Below, piece after piece: positions 55,225 through 64,000 of a stretch of 64,000 bases of DNA. The DNA is taken from the NCBI GenBank assembly GCA_037044905.1, contig JBAOKB010000037.1, forward strand, positions 558,001 to 622,000. The letters run 5' to 3'. The notes below the pieces were generated by a model, which saw only the letters and a list, made by a program, of their open reading frames with translations, searched no databases and had not been told where the DNA came from. Source of the stretch: Hortaea werneckii. Taxonomy: Eukaryota > Ascomycota > Dothideomycetes > Mycosphaerellales > Teratosphaeriaceae. The first letter of the stretch is position 1; every line of letters begins with the position of its first letter. A program made the translations under genes and the position numbers.

Positions 55225-56780
55225 ATGCCGGTCGACTACAGTAAATGGGACGCTCTCGAGCTGTCCGATGACAGTGACATTGAAGTCCATCCAAACGTGG
55301 ACAAACGCTCGTTCATCCGTGCTAAACAGGGTCAGATTCATCAGAGCGTGTGGCACGCAAGCATCGCATCACAACTCTGAAGTACGAGAAGGTGATCAAC
55401 GATGGGCTGCTCGTACGGATAGACGCGCTCCTGAAGAGTCTCGAAGCACATAAGAAGGATGTGGAGGGCAAGAACGAGAAAGGGAGAGGTTGATGAAGTG
55501 GTTTTCGACTGCTTGCTCGAAGTCAATGAGGATGGAAGTCTCGGTGCAGATGAACCACCGCAGCCACCGGAGGGAGTTCACACGCAAGAGCAGCAGCCGG
55601 TGTACAGCAAGATGATGGGAGCATTGGTTGATCAAGTCAAGAGCGAGGTAGACAAGCAATCGACGAATGGTACAGCCCGATATGCAGCCTACCAGAAAGA
55701 GACTGGAACCCACTTGACGAAGGTCCAAAGCCTGCAGAAAGACCTTATGGTGGAGCTGAACAAGCTGGAAAAGCAAGAGGGCACGAAGATCACGTCCGAC
55801 AGCATACACGAAGGCTTCAACAGCTCTTGGGTTCTCGAAGGGTCAGCCTTCCGTGCCTGCTGCGGCGACAAAGACAGCGAAGAAAGGAGCAGACCCTGAG
55901 CTCCTGAACCCCGGCCGCCCAGAACCTGGCACTGAGACACCAGGCTCAGAAGCAGATGTTGAAGATGGCGCACTCGCGCCTGTGCCCGGTCAAGAAGCAG
56001 CGGATGACGACGATATCGAAGCCAGCCCAATTGCGAAGCAGTTCGGCAAGATCAAGTTTGGTGACTATCAGGGAAGTCTGCAATTTCATCTCTACCAATC
56101 CAGAGGTCCTTGCAGAGAAGGAGACAGATGGTCTTCTGGTGGAAGCCTTCAACACGCAGTCGAACGCCACGAATAGGCAGGAACAGGATTACGCTAGACA
56201 GTGTGTGCACCAAGCTTTGCTGCTGCAGTACTGTAGACAGCTTGGCAAGGACGGTGTGGGCCTCTTTTTCAAGCGCATTACCACTCAGGGTCACCAGGCG
56301 CGGAAGATGTTCTTGGACGATGTGAACTCGACTTACGATCGAATACGCACTCGTACGGCCGAACTCAACAGGCAGAAGGCAGAAGAGCCCGAAGGAGGAG
56401 TGGAGCAGATCCAGCTGCATGCCGTGGACCCCAACACCACCATCAACATCATTACACCTCCACCGCTTGACAAGTGTCAGTCCGACGACGAGCGCGCCTC
56501 CAGATCTATCTTTGACACTTTCCCACCCGGCCTCCAGCGGGCACTTGAAAGCGCTAGCTTAGACAAGGTCAATGAAGTGCTGGGGAAGATGTCAGTGGAC
56601 GAAGCAGAGCAGATTGTTGAGCAGCTTGGCAATGGAGGAATGCTAAGCTTAGAGGAAGGTGTCATTGATGCCACGACGGACGAAGGCAAGAAGCAAATGG
56701 AAGAGATTGAGCGCACGCATGCCATGCCAGGTCAGAAGGGCGAGGAGGAGCGCGTGGTCGAGGTCGATGACATGGATTAG
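55225..56780 (+). CDS. cdc37: Hsp90 co-chaperone Cdc37 (four frame breaks)
   Basis: Cdc37 delivers protein kinases to Hsp90. The invariant N-terminus MPVDYSKWDALELSDDSDIE (with the CK2-type Ser) is present. Then follow ITTLKYEKVINDGLLVRI, the helical kinase-binding region, FISTNPEVLAEKETDGLLVE, the Hsp90-binding domain QALLLQYCRQLGKDGVGLFF and VDEAEQIVEQLGNGGM, and an acidic tail. The reading frame changes at four points: about 55344 (A lost, before RVARKH), 55482-55484 (GGG for GG), about 55835 (base gained before KGQPSVPAAA) and 56084-56086 (TTT for TT). Correcting each by one base gives 517 residues, normal for filamentous fungi. Because the gene is essential in fungi, true inactivation is unlikely. 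Confidence 0.92.
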
Positions 56781-56992
56781 AGTGTGAGTTGGCGCTGAGA
56801 CTCCTATAGCTATGAATATGAGGATACGACGTCAATCCAAATTGCACTGTGTGCTACAGAGTATGTTGATGTGTGCATTCCAGTGCCAGTGACCTTTGGA
56901 AACCCCACCTTACGTCATTGCTCAGCATCAAGTGAGGTTCAGCTCGCAGTCTTACCTATGGCTCGAGTAACATAGACGGCATTGATTCCAAC

Positions 56993-57697
56993 ATGGCGAA
57001 CATCGAAACTCTGATGGAGGAATTGAATGTATCTGATTCGGCTGTCGCTCGCTTCTTTGCGCTTCCCGAGCTGCTTGAGATCGCCTTGCTGAACTTGCCT
57101 CCACGCGACATATTGCTTTGCCAACGGGTCTCCCGCAGCTTCCGCCATGCAGTCGCGTCAAGCATTCTCTTACGACGAGCTCTATTTTCGAAGCAGATTC
57201 CCACGCTTTGACGTTGGGAGATTGGGCATCTCAAAAACCAGAAAACAACCGCTTACTTCTCAGAGCCTTTCCGGGTGCTACCCGACTATCTCCCTGGCCA
57301 GGATCAACGACGTTCCAACCATGATCGATATCACCCTTGGCAGACCAGGTAAAGAGCACTGTACCTGGGATCTCGGCATCTCTTTCCCAGCGGATCGAAT
57401 GCCAACGTGCCACCCTGCTGTCGATTATCCGGAAGCCTCCTGGAGACGGATGTTCCTCTCGCAACCACCTTGCACGAGCTTGCACCTGATGCGCCGATGG
57501 CAGCGTTCTACGGTGCCGGCCATCGTCAGGGAAGACGGTATCACGATGGGTGATTTTGTGACGGAGGTGACCAATAAGAGAGCTGGTTGGCATGAACGGT
57601 ATATCAGTTCAGATCGGGACTGGCATTTTGAATGTACTATGGTCAGCTGAATTTCGATCTGCGAGCCCGTCAATCTGGAGATCATGCTGCAACGTAA
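56993..57697 (+). CDS. F-box domain protein (frame breaks)
   Basis: The F-box lies at residues 20-60 (ARFFALPELLEIALLNLPPR, DILLCQRVSRSFRHAVASS), so it probably recruits substrates to an SCF ubiquitin ligase. The frame is lost at 57185-57188 (TTTT; adding a T gives RALFFEADS), again at 57273-57275 (GGG; adding a G gives FPGCYPTISLARIND), and possibly near 57640, after which GQLNFDLRARQSG continues to a stop at 57697. The uncorrected last ORF stops at 57650. The product would be about 235 residues, like many small Dothideomycete F-box proteins with a C-terminal beta-rich region. Substrate unknown. The third correction is weaker than the first two. Confidence 0.78.
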
Positions 57698-58409
57698 TGA
57701 AACCGGATTCCAATGCGTTCAACGAGGGAAAGATGTTTGCAAGCCACTACCGGTTGACACACGATACTTTCGAAGCTGCACCGACCTGCTTCACTCCCCT
57801 TCTGTCTCATTCCCCAAAGCCTCAGTTACCATCAGCAGCTTCGTCGCCTCATCCGGCGCTACCCAGGTTTCGATAATGCCAAGCCGCACAAGTTCACTCT
57901 TTTCATTGAAGGGACAGGATCGGCAACGCAACCTCGAGCGAGACCGTCATTGCCGCCAGAAATCTCCGAGTCGAGCTCCAGGGCGGCGATGAGAGTCGCT
58001 AGTTTAGCATGGCGCAAGTTGCGGATGCCACAATCCCGCGACCCTGGCGTGTTGAGTAATGGCAGGCACAGGGCAGCGAGACGAGACGTATGTCTAATGA
58101 ATGTTTGACAATGTTCATGTCCGCATGGACAGAATATAAGGCAGCCGATTAATACAACGGAATTCGTTCGCGATTCAGGCTTAGAGCTTGATCACGATTT
58201 ATATCTGTATTCAGTACGTATTGGCAGGTAGACAGCTCGAGTGGTTTATCACACGTGAGATTTTACCAATTGAAATGAGACGGTGGATTTTGGAAATGGT
58301 TGGACATCAACGTACGATTAGCTACCAGGCTACGTCCCGTCATGCCTCCTGTTCTGCAATACTAGATTCCTCACCACTTGTCTTTCGACACGGCTTTTCC
58401 GGGTAGTGT
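57698..58409. other. Intergenic, convergent 3' ends
   Basis: About 710 bases. ORFs at 57592-57992 continue from the F-box gene's 3' region but show no domain. The sequence becomes AT-rich after 58080. Confidence 0.45.
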
Positions 58410-59507
58410 TTAACCAAGGGTCAGCGTGTTGCCAGCAGAGCTCGTGACAGCGGACTTGACGTTCTCGCTGCCGAGAAGAGAGTACTCGTACGGGACGCTG
58501 GTCAAGTCGCCCTCCGGAGCAGTGTTCTTGCCCTCGCCCAGGTCGACATCGTTGGTGACAGCGTAGCCATCCTCGTCGCTGTCAACGGACTCGATGGCGT
58601 CGTCAAGGTTGGTGAAGACGGTGCTCTCAACGAGGACCTGGGCGCCCATGCGGGTGTTGACACCAGTCTCGACACCATCGTAGTAGGAGTTGTAGATGTG
58701 AGCGGTACCGAAGCGGATCGACTGTGCGGTATTAGCATCCTGTTTGAAAAGTGGTCTTCTTCATGTACTTACTGGCTGACGGCTGTTGATGTTGGACCAG
58801 TAGTTGTTGGCGTAGGTGACGTGCAAGTAGCCCTTGTCCTCATCGCCGTTGTCGTCGCTGTGGCCCACGAGAGACGCCTTGTAGTGGTCGTGGAAGTAGT
58901 TGTTCGAGATGGTCACGTAGTCTGAGGCGTGAGTGACATCGCAGAGACCGTCGTAGTAATCCTTGCCGTGGTCCAAGTCCGAAGAGAAGTCGTTGTGGTC
59001 GATCCAGACGTTAGTCGAGGCCTGGATTCCAATGGCATCGCCGTTATCCGCCTTGACTTTGCTAAGCTTAAGGTTCTGTACAATCACGTTGGACACTTCC
59101 TTGATGTAAAGCCCGACACCCTCAATGCCGGAGTCAGAGTCCAAGCCAAGGATGGACTTGTCGCCAGCGACGTGGATCTGCTCGCTGCCAGAGATGACGC
59201 CGGACACGTAGACGACCATTGGCTCGTCTGCCTTGATAGCTTCAGTGAAAGCTGGGAGATCCGAGACGGTGGTGGTAGTGCCACCCTGACCACCAGTGGT
59301 ACCGCCGTTTAGCGAGGCGTAACCAACCGGGCCATCGGTGGTGGTGGCAGTGGCGGCCGAGGAAGCCTTGTTTGCATTTGTCGCAGCGGCTTGAGTGGCG
59401 CTGGAAGTGCTGGAAGATTCAACTGCCGAAGAACTGTGAGCGGCACACGGCCGAGCCGCAGCCATGTGAGAGAGTGCCGCCAGGGCGAGAGGAATAGTGA
59501 ATTGCAT
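58410..59507 (-). CDS. Secreted pectate lyase, PL1 family
   Basis: Pectate lyases cleave polygalacturonate by calcium-dependent beta-elimination, outside the cell. Two exons (59507-58773, 58721-58410; 51-nt intron) encode 348 residues. A signal peptide (MQFTIPLALAALSHMAAA) and an Ala/Ser/Thr linker to about residue 60 precede the parallel beta-helix. Signature stretches are NVIVQNLKLSKVKADNGDAI, STNVWIDHNDFSSDLDHGKD, YYDGLCDVTHASDYVTISNN, YKASLVGHSDDNGDED, and NINSRQP joined to SIRFGTAHIYNSYY across the intron. Calcium-binding Asp residues and the basic catalytic region are in place. No frame break. It suggests a plant-associated or litter-degrading life, but a single lyase is not proof. Confidence 0.93.
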
Positions 59508-60755
59508 GATGAATGAAGTTGGAATGCTGCAAGCGAGTGACTAAGAGTGAAAGTATAGGAGAAGGAAATTGAAGTGTCTGGAGAGCAAAGGGGCGGCTTC
59601 AACGCCAGAGACGTCGTCCTATATATCCATCCAGAGGCGCTGAGAGCTGTAGAAGTGCCCTAGGTCGGATGTCCGACGTTATGGGACCAGATGGCTCGCC
59701 TGACTGTAGCAACCTGCAAGTCTATACATGGTCGTTTCTCATAGATGAAGATTTGCAATCGCGTGTGCAGCAAGACGGACGCTAGTGCCAAGACGGAATA
59801 ATTTCAAAGACCGACCTCTTCGTCTGTGGCCTGGTCTGCGAAACTAAGGAGGTATGAGAATACGGAGGTATGACCTTGACGTCTCGACGCTCTCCGTACG
59901 TACCGCTGAGCCCTAAGATGGCATGGAGATCAGGCGGTCTTGGCAGGTTTGACTTGGCATTCGCTTCGAGATGAGCTTGGGTCGAAAGATCGAGCGCGCG
60001 GGCGGTGCCTCATCAGGATGACACCATTGACATATTATTCTACAGTTCCAAGTCAGCCTTCACCATGAGTCAATATAATGTCTGCAATGTATTCATCGGT
60101 ACAAGAGGAGTTCATGCCGGGAATTGATAGAAGGAACAACAGAATGTCGCGAGCTACAGAGGGTGGCCTGAGCTCCAGCGCACGCACCGTGCGCACTACT
60201 TGCGATAGTCGAGATGAAGAGTCTCGAACTTCATGCGTCCATAGATTTGCATGATAGTGTAATCATATCTTGTTGTCTTCCTTGCCTTTTTCATTCGAAG
60301 TCGTTCCCTTTGGTGGGGCTCATTTCAATAGCAAGAAACAAAGAGCTCCTGAGCTCCGCCATCGGTCGAGGAAAGATTACGGCGTACGGCGACGATAATG
60401 ATTACTTGCTAAGAGCAGAAGCCGCCAGCCTTTCCCTTCAAAATCGCCAGTCTCGCTGGCAAAGAGATTATCTCATAATTGCTTCAGCAATTTCATGTCC
60501 ATTTCCGATACTGACCTCGTCCGGTAAGCCGCTCGTGCTATGAAACCACTTAACATGACAGGCAAGTCAGGGCTGCAGTCACCGCGGGCTTGTTCGAATA
60601 CACTGTTCCCATCAAGATGTTGTCGCTCCGGCTTGTATCGGAGATTTATCATTCGCGTAGTATTCACCACACACAACAGAGGCCGCTAGAGCGCTGTCAG
60701 TTGACAGCAGCTTGACAGGCTGGCATTGCAATAACCTCCTCAAGCAAAGGAGTTG
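59508..60755. other. Intergenic: pectate lyase promoter and downstream region of next gene
   Basis: About 1.25 kb. Apart from the TATA-like box near 59620, I see no gene. The ORF at 60214-60543 has no features. Confidence 0.45.
59620..59625 (-). promoter_or_regulatory. TATA-like box of the pectate lyase gene
   Basis: GGATATATAGG on the minus strand lies about 115 bases upstream of the ATG at 59507, within the usual range. Confidence 0.5.
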
Positions 60756-61635
60756 TCAAAGTCTGTACAGTGAATTCTCTCGATCCTCCTCATCTTCGAC
60801 CCCGAGTCCACAAAGGTCAAGGCTTTCGTCAAAGATTCCGATCGACTCAACCTCAAGATGCAATCCTTTGTACGTGTATGATCCGGCCGAGGGCGAAGCG
60901 CGAAAGACGACCATGGGAGTGTCCCAGGAGACGCAATCCGCTTCGCCATCGCTATTTTGACACGATTTAAGCACGTTGAAGAGTCGACTATGCAAGAACA
61001 GTACAAACTCGATTTTGACGCGTCCGCCGTCGATGGGTGGCAGCCGAAAGAGGTCCTCGGTGGTGATGTAATTTTCATCGATTAGGTCGTCGTATCGGTA
61101 GACAAACAAGTCGATCCTCAGTAGAATGTTGACCACAGACGGAAACACGTTCACGCATTCCTCGAACCTTTTATGAATCCAACGTAGTCCTGCTGTTCAG
61201 ACGTCAGCCCCGGTGAGTGGAAGTAGAGTCATTGGAAAACTGACTTAGATAATGATTGTAGTTGAGCCGCAATCGTACATTCGTCAAAGCCTGGGGCAAT
61301 GCCATATTCTGCCAGTACAGCTCATTTCCGACGCGAAATGGTTGGATAAGCGATGAAATGGCGGCAGACTTGAAGACCTCCTTCTCATATTCATGCCGGA
61401 ACTGCTTGCTAATACGCAGTAGTGAGGGCTGGAAATAGTCAACCAACTTTAGGTCGTACATGCCATAGCAATCAAAGCATTCTGTATCTTTCACAGAGAA
61501 AGAGTATACCATGTTCCGGAGCTCGGGAGGCAAATCGTAAAAGGGGAATGGTTTGTGATCAGCAGTGTCGTGTGGGACCAGTGATACCGAGTCATCAACG
61601 ACGCTCGCTGGCGAACCGCCGCTCGTGTCCGTCAT
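60756..61635 (-). CDS. F-box/2EXR-like protein
   Basis: Two exons (61635-61245, 61192-60756; 52-nt intron) encode 275 residues. I start at MTDTSGGSP (61635) rather than the longest frame at 61761, because the extra codons are Cys/Leu-rich leader-like sequence. The motif FPFYDLPPELRNMVYSF is the hallmark of the large 2EXR/F-box-like family of filamentous ascomycetes. It is followed by PSLLRISKQFRHEYEKEVFK, the usual RVCRQIRxE region. The second exon adds RWIHKRFEECVNVFPSVV and beta-rich sequence. These proteins are numerous and mostly of unknown role; ubiquitin-ligase function is assumed, not shown. Confidence 0.8.
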
Positions 61636-62012
61636 CTCGAGGTGACGGCAGCAACAAGCAAAAATTGCGTTTTGTAGAAGAAGAAGCTTACAGGACCGTG
61701 TCCATTGTTGTTGGTTGCAGGACAGAAACCCCGCTAAATTAGCGCCAAAATTTCTTGTCACACATGAGGAAGGAGCGATGCATGTGACAGCCCGGAGTTC
61801 CTGAGGGAAAAGACATGAAGTTTTGGCCTAATGCTGCGTGAATGGCAACCGCTGATGGAATCAGCCTCTGCTTGGCATAATACCGCTCTGGTCGCAGCAG
61901 TTGATAGCATGTACATCTGAACGGCGCATTCGCCTACTCTGCACTGCCCTCCATATTCTCACTGCTCATTGAAATAGCCACGTAGCCCGTCTACATTGGC
62001 AACTCCTTCTTA
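61636..62012. other. Short intergenic region
   Basis: About 375 bases between tandem minus-strand genes: promoter of the 2EXR-like gene and 3' UTR of the CID gene. Confidence 0.45.
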
Positions 62013-63503
62013 TTACTGCGAAAGCAAAGCACTGACCCCATCCTCATCCACCCCTGCACCTCCCGCGCCTTCCCCGAACATATCTCTGTCCAGCGCCTCA
62101 TTCGAAGCCTTGTGACTCATTTTCCTGCGCTTCAACCGAGGGTCGGCGGAATTATCATCGCCATTCCCAGCCGGTATTTCACTCGAAGCCTGCCTTGTGT
62201 TTCCCGAATGCTGCGGCTGCAGAGGTATAGAGGCCCCCAGGTTGTTCAGGAAGTCATTTGCAGCATTCTCTGCAGATGAGGGAAGTGGAGGACCAGTCGA
62301 AAGAGCAGGGGGCGGCTCGAAAGCGGGAGGCGGCTCTTCCAGGTTTGGAGGTTGTTCTTGTAGATTCTCAGCGCCCGTTGGGTTGGCCATATCAGGCCCG
62401 ATGGATGTTTCAGCCCCGTACAAAGCCGCATCGATTCCAGTGTCTGTCCCTTGATACTCGCCATTTGCAGGAGGCGGAGTAAAGCTTTCAGGCTCAGGGC
62501 CTTCAGGTGGAGGGGTGAAGCCTTCCGCCTCCGGCGCTGCAGGCTCAGGCGCCGCTGCAAAGTCCTTGACCATGGTCCCGTTCTGATCTCCTGTACCCGT
62601 AGAAGTGGGGGTGCCAACGGTAGGTGAGGTGGGAGCAGAAAGTCCACGCATGATACCGTCCTCTACCTCGCTTTTCTTGGCTTCTACACCTTCCTTTCGA
62701 CTCTGCGTCTCTTGAGCAGCCTTTTCCTCCTCGCTCAACTTGGCACGGTTGGTAGCCACAAGCTTCTCCAACCCCTCAAGCAGCTCTCGGCGCGCGTTGA
62801 TGGAGGCTTCCACCGCACCTTGCGCGCTCGCCAAATTCCGCATCAGCGCACTAAGCCGTGCGGCATGGACAGGAGGCGTGGGTAGTACCGCGTTGGGATC
62901 CGTCAGTTTCGCATATTCCTTCTCTGCCGTCTCCAGCGCAGATACTTTCCCGGACTCTGCTTTATTTGCCTCCGTCTGTTTCTTCACGACGTCTTGCATC
63001 TCAGCAGGAACGGGTGCCCCGCTTCCTCCACTGCCAGCTCCATTTGACGATGCTCCAAACAGCGAACCGCCCAGCTTGCCCCCAGTCTTGGAGCTCTTGC
63101 TCTTGTCGATCTCTCCCAACGTCTTTTCTACACCTTCAAGGATCCTGCCGTCAAACACATTCCGCTGTCTCCATACCTCCACCACCCGTCTTATTTTCCC
63201 TTGCACATCTGAGCTTTGGCCCTTGTAGGCAATACCAGTCGCCTCCCCCATGAGCGGCTCGAAGGCGAGCAGGAAGTCCTGTTTTCCCCGCGCGCGAGAC
63301 TGCTGAACAACCTCGTTGGCCAGGTAAATGAGCACTAGGCGTTTGTTTGGCGGCGAAGCTTGGAGCCGCTCAAGCCATAAGTTGGCTGTCGAGGGAGCAT
63401 GACGGCGGTGGAACATGATCCATTGTGCATTGGCGACAATCGAGTCCTGGGTTTCATTCAAAGAGGAGAGCTTGGCGCGAACAGCGTCTGGCGAGTAAGC
63501 CAT
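62013..63503 (-). CDS. rtt103: CID domain protein, Rtt103-like transcription termination factor
   Basis: An intact, intron-free ORF of 496 residues. The N-terminal CTD-interacting domain (about 1-135) is clear: MAYSPDAVRAKLSSLNETQD, NAQWIMFHRRHAPSTANLWL, KRLVLIYLANEVVQQSRARG, KIRRVVEVWRQRNVFD. Such domains bind the phosphorylated C-terminal repeats of RNA polymerase II. A coiled-coil region (about 200-290) follows, then a Pro/Glu-rich disordered tail with a basic KRRKMSHK, a possible nuclear signal. Yeast Rtt103 works with the Rat1 exonuclease in 3'-end termination. The match is by domain order and coiled-coil position; other CID proteins are less likely because this one lacks zinc fingers and an RRM. 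No frame break. Confidence 0.9.
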   Translation of the reverse strand: MAYSPDAVRAKLSSLNETQDSIVANAQWIMFHRRHAPSTANLWLERLQASPPNKRLVLIYLANEVVQQSRARGKQDFLLAFEPLMGEATGIAYKGQSSDVQGKIRRVVEVWRQRNVFDGRILEGVEKTLGEIDKSKSSKTGGKLGGSLFGASSNGAGSGGSGAPVPAEMQDVVKKQTEANKAESGKVSALETAEKEYAKLTDPNAVLPTPPVHAARLSALMRNLASAQGAVEASINARRELLEGLEKLVATNRAKLSEEEKAAQETQSRKEGVEAKKSEVEDGIMRGLSAPTSPTVGTPTSTGTGDQNGTMVKDFAAAPEPAAPEAEGFTPPPEGPEPESFTPPPANGEYQGTDTGIDAALYGAETSIGPDMANPTGAENLQEQPPNLEEPPPAFEPPPALSTGPPLPSSAENAANDFLNNLGASIPLQPQHSGNTRQASSEIPAGNGDDNSADPRLKRRKMSHKASNEALDRDMFGEGAGGAGVDEDGVSALLSQ

Positions 63504-64000
63504 GATGAGCGACGGCCTTGAGCAGGCGATAGCACGCGGTGGTAGAAATCCGGGAGAAGACCAGTACTATGTCATTGCTTATCACGTCGCTATGCGCATT
63601 CAGACGAGCTTTTTGCAACGAAAGGTGAATAGACAAAGATACTGCAGTAATAAGGCAACTTGAACTGTCTTGCTGGTTGCTCGCGAAAGTTGAAGCTTGG
63701 GGCTGGAGGAGATGCCATGTGCGAACGACGCTAGTGGATCGGGACAGCCCGGACCTGGAGTCTGGCAGCCGCTGGGCTCGTTGCGATGGGTTGGCTCGGG
63801 CTCGATGGAAGCTGGCCATTGGAGACGTTGTTGCAAGCATTCACTTGCTGTACATCCCACGCTGAGTATCCAACAAGCCTACATTGACCTTACGTCTTGT
63901 CCGATAGCCCGTCAGAGCCAGCAGAGGAGTCGACACCAATTCTGAGTTGCGTCTTCGCCTCATAACAAGCGACCGCGATATAGGAGGCGAGCTCGAGCCC
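63504..64000. other. Upstream region of the CID gene, window end
   Basis: About 500 bases to the window edge, containing the likely promoter of the rtt103-like gene. Short overlapping ORFs on both strands have no features. Confidence 0.45.

Noticed and set aside
1..64000. A secondary-metabolite or defence gene cluster
   Set aside because: No synthase, cluster regulator, NLR or HET-domain protein is present; the mix is core genes plus single secreted enzymes.

Overview
This window is nuclear DNA of a filamentous ascomycete (Pezizomycotina). The clearest marker is a Woronin-body HEX1 gene ending in the peroxisomal signal SRL. Short GT-AG introns (mostly 50-80 nt), an RfeG homologue, an anchored BtgC-type glucanase and a very long 'hoxa13'-type repeat protein support this; the last suggests Dothideomycetes, by inference only. 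I see no rRNA, tRNA, CRISPR, plasmid, viral or intact transposon signal.

Layout, left to right. 0-5 kb: 3'-truncated GH17 glucanase (btgC-like, -) and hex1 (-). 6-12 kb: a 2OG-Fe(II) oxygenase (+) facing a long disordered conserved protein (-). 12-15.5 kb: about 4 kb without a recognisable gene. 15.5-18.6 kb: JEN-type carboxylate transporter (+) tail to tail with an epoxide-hydrolase-like enzyme (-). 19.9-26.7 kb: three small orphan proteins around a conserved protein of unknown function (-). 28-36.5 kb: secreted GH128-type glycosidase, GST-like protein and rfeG (all +), then a Nudix ADP-ribose pyrophosphatase (-). 37.6-47.1 kb: fasciclin-domain GPI protein (+), SGNH hydrolase (-), giant hoxa13-like repeat protein (+), Ure2/GstA-type GST (-). 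48-57.7 kb: dense housekeeping block of mdm34 (ERMES), a UPF0045/ECM15-like protein, ipk1, a LAG1-type ceramide synthase, cdc37 and an F-box protein. 58.4-63.5 kb: pectate lyase PL1, an F-box/2EXR-like protein and an RTT103-like CID protein (all -).

No metabolic gene cluster is evident. The genes are core cell biology (Woronin body, ERMES, sphingolipid and inositol-phosphate synthesis, Hsp90 co-chaperone, transcription termination) mixed with wall and plant-polymer enzymes.

The strongest unexpected signal is technical or evolutionary. At least 20 one-base frame breaks, mostly at short homopolymers, interrupt about a dozen otherwise well-conserved genes. Correcting each by one base restores the family reading frame and gives total coding lengths divisible by three. 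I therefore annotate these as genes with probable sequence indels, not as pseudogenes. Coordinates of interrupted genes span all frames.
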